Shown in pieces: positions 25,287-32,743 of a stretch of DNA of 64,000 nt. A program made the position numbers and the translations under genes. Source of the stretch: Pedobacter jejuensis (GTDB lineage: Bacteria > Bacteroidota > Bacteroidia > Sphingobacteriales > Sphingobacteriaceae); NCBI RefSeq assembly GCF_003725795.1, contig NZ_RBEE01000014.1, positions 62,001-126,000 of the forward strand, written 5' to 3'. The stretch's first letter is position 1; each line of letters starts with the position of its first letter. The notes under the pieces are model-generated. The model saw only the letters and a list, made by a program, of their open reading frames with translations, was not told the origin of the DNA and did no database searches.

Positions 25287-26639
25287 TTAAAAGCCGCTAT
25301 CATCAAGTGCGAAAGTGTTTTTTCTTTCTTTCCACTTACCCTTTGTGAAATCAGGGAACTTTTGCGGCATATTTCCTTCTTTGAGTGATTTTGTAGAAAG
25401 CGGAACAATAACACTCATCGTTACAGAATCATATACATCAATCGGCGTTTGTTTTTTAAGCTTAACAGCCTGTATAAATCCATTAAATACAAACCAATCC
25501 ATACCACCGTGGCCAGCACCCAGTGCATCTTTTTCATATTTCTTCCAAAGTGGATGGTCGTATTTATCAAACCATTCTTTTACTGGCTGCCATTTATCAT
25601 CTCCTTTAGAATCTTTTTCGATGTATATGGATTTGTTTACGTCCATCCAAATACCATCGGTACCTTGCACTCTGAAACCAATAGAATATGGTCTTGGTAA
25701 ATGTGTATCGTGGCTTAAAAGCACAGTTTCTCCATTAGCACAGTTTAGCAAAGTTGTGGTAACATCGCCATTTTTATAGTTGATTTTTGCATTTGGATGT
25801 CCGGGAGCTAAATCTTCAACATAAGCAGCCAAGCCTCTGGCTTTGGAACTAAACGAAACCAAATTGGTAAAACGGTTTCCTCTGTTGATGTTGGCATACT
25901 GCATAACTGGTCCTGCTCCATGAGCTGGATATAAATCGCCATCTTGGTCGATGTTGAATTGAGTTCTCCACTGTGCCTCGCTTAAAGCATTTGGCCCGAA
26001 TTCTACTCCTCCACCATAGTAATCTTTACCATTGTTAAACAATACATTTCTTAGGTTGTGCTGATAACCTCCCTCAAGATGAATTAACTCTCCAAACACA
26101 CCTTGTCTAACCATATTTAGTGCAGCCATAACATCTCTGCGATAGCAAACATTTTCCAAAGTCATGTAAGGCATGCCTGTTTTTTCTGATGTATTTACTA
26201 TGTCCCAATGATCTTGAACGGTTAAACCAGCAATTACCTCGCAACCCACATATTTACCCGCCTTCATTGCATCAACAGCTTGTTCTTTATGAAACTGCCA
26301 AGGCGTGGCGATAATAACTGCATCGATATCTTTCCTATCCAGCATTTTTTTATAAGCATCTGCACTGCCAGTATATTCAACAGCTGCAGGTCTGCCTTTT
26401 TTTGCAATAAACGCTCTGCAAATTTTTAGTGAACGCTCTTGCGTATCGCAGATCGCAACAATTTCAACGTCATCACGAAGTGCTCCTTCAGATATATGAC
26501 TCATACCTCGGGCTCCAACGCCAATATATCCAAGCCTAACTTTTGAAGAGTCACTCGATGCAAATAAACTTCCGGTGGGTAAAATGGTTACACCGGCAGC
26601 AGCAATTGTACTGTTTTTAATAAATTCTCTACGCTCCAT
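25287..26639 (-). CDS. GH109-type glycosidase (Gfo/Idh/MocA fold), Tat-like signal
   Basis: 450 aa. The N-terminus MERREFIKNSTIAAAGVTIL is a short RR signal, consistent with Tat export or lipid-anchored periplasmic location. A Rossmann fold follows: VRLGYIGVGARGMSHI. Segments such as LENVCYRRDVMAALNMVRQG, SEAQWRT, INRGNRFTNLVSFSSKARGL, HPNAKINYKNGD, and YDHPLWKKYEKDALGAGHGG agree closely with the alpha-N-acetylgalactosaminidase of Elizabethkingia, the type enzyme of GH109, which uses bound NAD for hydrolysis. GalNAc release is therefore the likely role. The kinase gene follows. Confidence 0.88.
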   Translation of the reverse strand: MERREFIKNSTIAAAGVTILPTGSLFASSDSSKVRLGYIGVGARGMSHISEGALRDDVEIVAICDTQERSLKICRAFIAKKGRPAAVEYTGSADAYKKMLDRKDIDAVIIATPWQFHKEQAVDAMKAGKYVGCEVIAGLTVQDHWDIVNTSEKTGMPYMTLENVCYRRDVMAALNMVRQGVFGELIHLEGGYQHNLRNVLFNNGKDYYGGGVEFGPNALSEAQWRTQFNIDQDGDLYPAHGAGPVMQYANINRGNRFTNLVSFSSKARGLAAYVEDLAPGHPNAKINYKNGDVTTTLLNCANGETVLLSHDTHLPRPYSIGFRVQGTDGIWMDVNKSIYIEKDSKGDDKWQPVKEWFDKYDHPLWKKYEKDALGAGHGGMDWFVFNGFIQAVKLKKQTPIDVYDSVTMSVIVPLSTKSLKEGNMPQKFPDFTKGKWKERKNTFALDDSGF

Positions 26640-26974
26640 TATTTTAATTTTACAGGTAAGTTTCTGATTTAGCCCTCCTACAAATATTAGGTAGGTAAAT
26701 CTGGTTTATCGATTATTTAATATTAATTATTTTATGGTAAACAGATTAGTTAGTTTTTAATCCTGACAACCGAATTGGTCTGCGAGATATTAACATGCGT
26801 TATCATATTGTTGTGGTTAGTTTGGTTAGCTTATTTATTGTGGTTACAGTATGAAATGGTTTAGGGATTTCTGCCAAACACCTATTCAACTGAAGTTTAG
26901 AATTCATGATTGATAAAAGTTTGAATAGTCCAATATAGGAGGATGAGAACGAAGTTTTATAAAATAATGAAGCG

Positions 26975-26984
26975 CAAACGTTTG
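26975..26984. promoter_or_regulatory. LacI-family operator-like palindrome 1
   Basis: AATGAAGCGCAAACGTTTGA contains the perfect palindrome CAAACGTTTG, the core bound by many LacI-family regulators. A near-identical site is 158 bp away. The rest of the 26640-27361 spacer shows no gene. Confidence 0.55.
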
Positions 26985-27132
26985 ATAAGCAATGTTTTGT
27001 TTTATCTAAAATTATTCTGGTAATTAATGATTCCAATCAACATAAATTAGAATTAATGCCAAAACTTTAGATTTACATTGACTTGGTTATAATTATTTAT
27101 GAAATAAAAAAGGGCGCTAAACAAATGATGCG

Positions 27133-27142
27133 CAAACGTTTG
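27133..27142. promoter_or_regulatory. LacI-family operator-like palindrome 2
   Basis: AATGATGCGCAAACGTTTGA, the same palindrome with matching flanks in the same orientation. The pair could control the GH109-kinase genes to the left or the membrane protein to the right. No LacI gene is in the window. Confidence 0.55.
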
Positions 27143-27361
27143 ATGAAAGCAAGAATTGAAAAATTATGATGTAAATAGAATACTTAGTCCGTATCTTTTT
27201 GATGATATTCTATATTATACCAATTTCTTTAGCATCTTAGTTCAAAAAACAAAGAAGAGATTTCATATATCTTTTTAAACATTTAACTTTAGCTAAGTTA
27301 AAAATCAAAATTTTTGATAAATTAACCATAAGCGTTTATTTAAAAACTAAATCTAACTCCC

Positions 27362-28357
27362 TTGTCACTAAAATCCCTATCCAAAACCCGCTGGAGAATT
27401 GAGCCAGATCGAATCACTGTTTATCCATACGGCCTTTCCTATATTTTAGCCGCCATACTTGCTATAATTTTTGCAGCAGGATATTTTGTTTACATCAATT
27501 ACTTACACAATACTTTGGAATCATCTTATGTATTGCTTTTGGTATTGGTAATTGTAATAATTTTATTTGTTGGCTGGGCCGGCACATCGGTAGAATTTGA
27601 TATTAACGGCGGTATAATGCGCAAAAAACTTTTTGGTATTATACCCATAAGTTCCATTCCATTTTCTCGTATATATGCCATTAACCCGGTTACCGAATTA
27701 GGTTCTTACAAATACAAAGTATTCAAAAAAGAGAATCGGTACGGCAAAGGTATACTGGTATCTAGCGCTTATGGAAAAAATGATGACCCTAATGCCTTAG
27801 CATTTGTAGATGAAGTAATTACACCAATTCACCGCTACCTGGAGCTACATGATGGTCCTGATGATTTCAAGCCATTAAACATTGAAAGCTATAAATTTTT
27901 TAATGTACAAGGTGGTTCTTACACCATAAAAAAGAATAAAGTTGGAAGTGTTATCTTAGGACTTACACTATTATCAATCGGTATTCATGAACTTACACCA
28001 AATGCCTGGCTAGGTCATGGTTACGATATTGGTAGAATTTGCTTTTTAATTTTTACACTGATTGGCGGTCCGATTATTATTCTTGCAGGATTTACAGAGG
28101 TTACATTTGATAAAAATACTCGCTTACTTACCAGAACCAACCCTACAGGGCTGGGCAATAAATCTTATTCTTTTGATGATTTTAATGGTATACAAACTGT
28201 AAGAAAATCTACCAATTTCATATATTCAGGAACAGATGTGCAGGTTTACTTTTTAAAACCTGGCACCCAAAAAGAAGAAGCTATAGTGCTTCAAAGTTTT
28301 TTTAGCACAAAGAAAGTTGAGCGTTTTATTGCTGAGGTAAATAATATCTTAAAGTAG
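27362..28357 (+). CDS. membrane protein with two TM-hairpin/beta-domain units, function unknown
   Basis: 331 aa from a TTG start; no in-frame ATG lies between the preceding stop and residue 75, so TTG is the only good candidate. Two similar units are visible: a pair of hydrophobic helices (residues about 25-75 and 195-235), each followed by a short strand-rich domain (VEFDINGGIMRKKLFGIIP / VTFDKNTRLLTRTNPTGLG, then a SF-x-R/D-F-x-x-I segment). The domain after each hairpin resembles bacterial PH-like domains, which is only an impression. It is preceded by LacI-like operators. No known family is recognised. Confidence 0.65.
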   Translation: MSLKSLSKTRWRIEPDRITVYPYGLSYILAAILAIIFAAGYFVYINYLHNTLESSYVLLLVLVIVIILFVGWAGTSVEFDINGGIMRKKLFGIIPISSIPFSRIYAINPVTELGSYKYKVFKKENRYGKGILVSSAYGKNDDPNALAFVDEVITPIHRYLELHDGPDDFKPLNIESYKFFNVQGGSYTIKKNKVGSVILGLTLLSIGIHELTPNAWLGHGYDIGRICFLIFTLIGGPIIILAGFTEVTFDKNTRLLTRTNPTGLGNKSYSFDDFNGIQTVRKSTNFIYSGTDVQVYFLKPGTQKEEAIVLQSFFSTKKVERFIAEVNNILK

Positions 28358-28459
28358 ATTTTTATGCTTAAAATAACTTTTACTTTCGATGCTAATACTT
28401 TTGCTTTACAAAGTTTGGATTAATTTAACCTATAAATCATCCGAAGAAAGCTAAAAAAT

Positions 28460-30154
28460 ATGCAACTACCGTTTAAAGAAATACCGATAAAATGCTTATC
28501 GCTGGTATTAATTTTTCTTCTGCCATTTCGCCTATTTGCTCAAAAACCTACAATTGATGTAGATTTTAACAAAGAAATAGCTCCAATGAAACCAGTATGG
28601 TCATGGTTTGGTTATGATGAACCAAATTATACTTACATGAAGGATGGAAAAAAACTTTTAACTCAACTTGCTGCTACGAGCAAAAACCCGGTTTATGTTC
28701 GTACGCATAGTTTGCTTGTTACCGGAGATGGAATTCCTGATTTAAAATGGGGTTCTACCAATGCCTATACAGAAGATGCTAATGGTAACCCGATTTATAA
28801 TTTTAAAATTATTGATAAGATTTTTGATAGTTATGTTAGCCGTGGGATGAAACCATTAGTGCAAATAGGTTTTATGCCTGAGGCACTTTCCACTCATCCG
28901 CAACCATACAAACACCATTGGAAGCCTGGAGACCCATATAAAGATATCATTACAGGATGGGCTTATCCACCAAAAGACTACAACAAGTGGCGCACATTGG
29001 TTTACGAGTGGGCAAAACATTCTATTGAACGTTATGGAAAGAAAGAAGTAGAAAGTTGGTACTGGGAAGTTTGGAATGAACCAAACGGAGATTATTGGAA
29101 AGGTACACAGGAAGAATTTTTTAAACTATACGATTATGCTGCTGATGGTTTAAAGCAGGCCTTGCCAACTGCAAGAATTGGAGGACCAAACATCGCAGGG
29201 ACAAGAGGTAAAACCGCTCAGCAATGGCTTAATAATTTTATCGAACATTGTACCAATGGCATAAACTATGCAACAGGAAAAAAAGGTGCACCATTAGAAG
29301 CCATTCTTTTCCATGCAAAAGGTTCACCAAAATTTGTTAATGGGTATGTAAAAATGAACATGGCCGCGCAGCTTAATGATATTTATACTGGATTTAAGAT
29401 TGCTGCTTCGTACCCTAATACAAAAAATCTACCCATTATAATTGGAGAATCAGACCCCGAAGGTTGTGCCGCATGCGGAATGGCAACCAACCCAGAAAAT
29501 GCTTACCGCAATGGTACCGCCTACTCTAGTTACACCGCAGCTGTATTTGCTAGAAAGTATATGCTGGCCGATTTAACAAAAGTCAATTTTCTGGGTGCAG
29601 TATCTTGGGCGTTTGAATTTGAAAACCAACCCTGGTTTTTTGGATTTAGAGATTTAGCTACCAATGGAGTTGAAAAACCAGTGTTAAATGTTTTCAGAAT
29701 GTTTGGACAAATGGGTAATATGCGCTTAGCAGTTCAAGGTAACCGAATGTATGAACTTGATGACATGCTAAAATCAAGTGTAAGCGGAGAACAATCAGAC
29801 ATTGGTGCATTGGCAACCAAGAGTGAAAAATCCATTGCAATCATGACCTGGAATTATCATGATGATGATAAGAAAAGTAATAGTGAAACACTTAAGCTAA
29901 GGGTAAATAACCTGCCCTCAACAAAAGCAATGATGAGCATCTATTTGATAGACAGTAAAAACAGTAATTCTTATGAAGTTTGGAAAGCTATGGGTTCACC
30001 TGGCAAACCTACACAAGCACAAATTAACACTTTGAAAAAATCGGCTAAATTAAAATGTGTTCAAAAAAAGATGGTTGATATAACTGGAGGCGAAATATCT
30101 GTTCCTGTAGAATTAGAGCGCCAGGCGGTAGCTTTAATTAAATTGGATTGGTAG
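28460..30154 (+). CDS. exported glycoside hydrolase, GH39-like
   Basis: 564 aa with signal peptide (LSLVLIFLLPFRLFAQ). The TIM barrel contains YVRTHSLLVTGDG, KPLVQIGFMPEAL, and SWYWEVWNEPNGDYW, where the Glu of NEP is the expected acid/base. The nucleophile is probably Glu in IIIGESDPEGCAA. These features fit family 39 (beta-xylosidase / alpha-iduronidase clan GH-A). The C-terminal 130 residues form a beta domain. It is followed by a strong bidirectional terminator. Substrate unknown; xylosides are the common guess. Confidence 0.83.
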   Translation: MQLPFKEIPIKCLSLVLIFLLPFRLFAQKPTIDVDFNKEIAPMKPVWSWFGYDEPNYTYMKDGKKLLTQLAATSKNPVYVRTHSLLVTGDGIPDLKWGSTNAYTEDANGNPIYNFKIIDKIFDSYVSRGMKPLVQIGFMPEALSTHPQPYKHHWKPGDPYKDIITGWAYPPKDYNKWRTLVYEWAKHSIERYGKKEVESWYWEVWNEPNGDYWKGTQEEFFKLYDYAADGLKQALPTARIGGPNIAGTRGKTAQQWLNNFIEHCTNGINYATGKKGAPLEAILFHAKGSPKFVNGYVKMNMAAQLNDIYTGFKIAASYPNTKNLPIIIGESDPEGCAACGMATNPENAYRNGTAYSSYTAAVFARKYMLADLTKVNFLGAVSWAFEFENQPWFFGFRDLATNGVEKPVLNVFRMFGQMGNMRLAVQGNRMYELDDMLKSSVSGEQSDIGALATKSEKSIAIMTWNYHDDDKKSNSETLKLRVNNLPSTKAMMSIYLIDSKNSNSYEVWKAMGSPGKPTQAQINTLKKSAKLKCVQKKMVDITGGEISVPVELERQAVALIKLDW

Positions 30155-30327
30155 ATATTCATCGATACTATTTTCGTAAAATCCATTTAATTTTTGACAA
30201 ATTATGATACTTCAAATATTAAATTACCAATATCTTACTGTTGGCAATGAGGTTATCTTGTTGATGAGTTCAGATAGCCTTCGATTTGAAATTTTTACCG
30301 GAAGCATCCAAAGCTTTAGAAAATAAA

Positions 30328-30357
30328 AAGGCGATCTGAAAAAATTCAGATCGCCTT
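30328..30357. terminator. bidirectional terminator between GH39 and phytase
   Basis: A perfect 13-bp stem, AAGGCGATCTGAA with its complement, and AAAA loop. It lies between two converging genes and has A/T-rich flanks on both sides, so it can serve both. Confidence 0.8.
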
Positions 30358-30380
30358 AACCTTTCTAACCATTTTAGCGA

Positions 30381-31457
30381 TTATGGATTAATCGTTAAAG
30401 CTTTACCAGCAATATCTTCCCACCTATAAAAATGGAATGTTTTATCATCGCTCATTGCAACCAGTAATCCATGTTTAAAATCTGAATTTAGAGGTACTGA
30501 TACTACATCAATTCCATCTGTTTGGTTGGCCGAGTATTTTATGGTGGTTAGTAATGGATGCAGATTTGAAGCCCCAACTTTACCTGTTCTGCTGTAAACT
30601 TTCAACTGTTTTGCGCCTTGATCCGAAACCAAAATATATCCATTATTTCCTGCGGTTTTATAGATTGCTATACCTTCATTATCAACTGTAAAGTCTCCCT
30701 GCCCAAATAAAGATAGTTCTTCGTTTCCCTTAGCTGGGTCTGCATAATATTTACGTACCCCGAACTGTTCATCGCAATAGTAAATATAACCAAGTTCATT
30801 ATCTACAGCTATAGCTTCAATTTCTTTCTTACCGCTGTATTTCCCGAATTTTCTTACCAAATTGACTTTAATACTACCTTTACCATCATCGCTTAATTGA
30901 TATTGCCATAGATAACCACCTTCTTTTGGACCCGATTTACGACCAACGATTGCGTAGATTTTTCCATCCGGAGCTGTATAAATCGATATCCCCATTAAAT
31001 CTCTAAATTCTGCTTCAGTTTCTCCAACAAACACAGGAATACCACCATTATCTACAGGCTTCATATCTGGTAACGAATAAATTCGAAGTTTATGGGTATA
31101 GCGTTCTGTGGTTATCGCAATATCTGTTTTTTTTCCGCCTAGCATCAAACCATAAGCAACATCAACATTGTCTGGTCTTTGAAGACCTCTAACTGTTTTT
31201 GATGATATGATTTTTCCTTTGAGATCAAATACATATAAACCCCCTTTGACATCTTTATCGGTGCCAATCACTAAAGACTTTGCAGGATCTGCAGGGTTGA
31301 TCCATATAGCCGGATCATCGGTATCGAAATCTACCGGATCAGAAACATATAGTGGTTTTACTGCTGTGGTGTCAGTTTTTTGCGCTATACCATTACAAGA
31401 AAAGCAAAGGCTTAAGATTAGAATTCCTGCAATGTTTATTAAATTTTTATTCTTCAT
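30381..31457 (-). CDS. beta-propeller phytase (3-phytase)
   Basis: 358 aa from ATG 31457 (MKNKNLINIAGILILSL), which gives a lipoprotein-type signal (LSLCFSC); ten codons upstream in frame overlap the preceding gene and are rejected. It releases phosphate from phytate with Ca2+ ions. Family motifs: DTDDPAIWINPADP, VIGTDKDVKGGLYVFD, RPDNVDVAYG, YYCDEQFGVRKY, VDNEGIAIY, and YILVSDQGAKQLKVY. It is the last gene behind a TonB receptor and a beta-helix lipoprotein, with a 1-bp gap to the latter. The location is the cell envelope. Expression under low phosphate is likely from context. Confidence 0.93.
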   Translation of the reverse strand: MKNKNLINIAGILILSLCFSCNGIAQKTDTTAVKPLYVSDPVDFDTDDPAIWINPADPAKSLVIGTDKDVKGGLYVFDLKGKIISSKTVRGLQRPDNVDVAYGLMLGGKKTDIAITTERYTHKLRIYSLPDMKPVDNGGIPVFVGETEAEFRDLMGISIYTAPDGKIYAIVGRKSGPKEGGYLWQYQLSDDGKGSIKVNLVRKFGKYSGKKEIEAIAVDNELGYIYYCDEQFGVRKYYADPAKGNEELSLFGQGDFTVDNEGIAIYKTAGNNGYILVSDQGAKQLKVYSRTGKVGASNLHPLLTTIKYSANQTDGIDVVSVPLNSDFKHGLLVAMSDDKTFHFYRWEDIAGKALTINP

Positions 31458-31458
31458 A

Positions 31459-32721
31459 TTAAATTTTAGTACCATAAGCTCCAACAAAAGTAGCTGGAGC
31501 AGGAGAAGTGTAAGTTATACCATTTTTCATCACAATGCCCATTGAGTGATGACGTGTAAAATTAGTAATGCCTTTGCCTAAAGCAGGAGAATTTCCCTGG
31601 AGATGAAAATCCCATGAGGTATTAAAATCAGCATTGCTCACGGCAGTATTTACAGGATAATTAACAAATTTAGGATCGTTAGCACCTGCAACTTTGCTTA
31701 TTACATCGTTTTTTCCACCAATAACATCATTAGAGCCTGGCTGAAACTGGTTAACGGTAAGTTGGTCGTAGCCGTAATACCAGTTATTGCTATAAGTTGA
31801 GCGGCTATCTTCAGGTTTTTTGGGATCTCTTTTTACACCAAAACGGGTATTAGCGAATAGGTTATTGTATAAATCAGCACGAACGGTACTTTCCATCCAA
31901 ACCGAACCACCTTTTGCTGTAGGTCTTCTCCAACCCGTATTTACCATCGTATTATTGTAGGCAATTATGTAGGCTTGCGGCGTTTTATCTCCCGTATTCG
32001 ATAATTTTAGGGCATTGGTGTTTGTGCTGTAAATTAAATTGTAAGCAATATCTGCCAAACAACCCGATTTAAAATTCATCGCTTCGCCGCCGGTTACGCC
32101 TGTGGTGTAAAAAATGTTATTGGCAAAAATAATTTTACCACCTTCAATGTAGGTACAGTCTTCCTGAAGATTTCTAAAAATTGTATTTTGTACAACAAGT
32201 TTACCTTTTGCATTTGAAAACCATAGCGCCGGAAGATTTTCGCCAGCAACTGCTTTATAAAGACCCATCTTAACAGAAGTTGAAGCATCTGATGTAGTGG
32301 AGCCTGCGTATTCGATAATTGCATGGTCTAACACTAATTCTTCACAGGTTGGGCCAGCCAAAATACCACCCCACAATTTGCCGAATTTTTTTTGAGCCGT
32401 TTTGTAAAATTCATTTACGGTAAATTTAATTGGATTATTTGCAGTACCTAAAGCATATAAATTTCCCTTAACAATAATTTCTGGTTTTGCCACCGTATCC
32501 ATCAACACCGTAACGCCCTCTTCAATGGTAAGTGTTTTTCCTTCAGGAATTATGATATCGCCTTTAATTACTTGTGTACTTCCTTTTGCCCAAACGCCTG
32601 AAACTTCTCCAATCGCAGAGCCTTCAACCACCGTAGTATCAACATCGATATTAGCTTTTTCGCATCCTGCGAGCACCATCAGCGCCAAAATTAGCAATTT
32701 GAAAATTTGATTCGCTTTCAT
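31459..32721 (-). CDS. lipoprotein with right-handed beta-helix-like fold
   Basis: 420 aa. SPII signal LLILALMVLAGC (Cys20). Residues 40-90 (VIKGDIIIPEGKTLTIEEGV) and the following repeats of I/V-N-N-x-F/I type (VVQNTIFRNL, IIFANNIFYTT, IAYNNTMVNTG, LYNNLFANT) are typical of parallel beta-helix or pectate-lyase-like proteins. It lies between the TonB receptor and the phytase, with 22 bp to the receptor. It may be a surface-exposed partner that binds or presents phytate to the receptor, analogous to SusD-type helpers. That role is inference. Confidence 0.8.
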   Translation of the reverse strand: MKANQIFKLLILALMVLAGCEKANIDVDTTVVEGSAIGEVSGVWAKGSTQVIKGDIIIPEGKTLTIEEGVTVLMDTVAKPEIIVKGNLYALGTANNPIKFTVNEFYKTAQKKFGKLWGGILAGPTCEELVLDHAIIEYAGSTTSDASTSVKMGLYKAVAGENLPALWFSNAKGKLVVQNTIFRNLQEDCTYIEGGKIIFANNIFYTTGVTGGEAMNFKSGCLADIAYNLIYSTNTNALKLSNTGDKTPQAYIIAYNNTMVNTGWRRPTAKGGSVWMESTVRADLYNNLFANTRFGVKRDPKKPEDSRSTYSNNWYYGYDQLTVNQFQPGSNDVIGGKNDVISKVAGANDPKFVNYPVNTAVSNADFNTSWDFHLQGNSPALGKGITNFTRHHSMGIVMKNGITYTSPAPATFVGAYGTKI

Positions 32722-32743
32722 ATTTATCTTTTAAAATTCTTAA

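Noticed and set aside
26803..27036. 77-aa ORF on the minus strand in the spacer upstream of GH109
   Set aside because: No domain, atypical composition, overlaps the LacI-like operator at 26975; probably chance.
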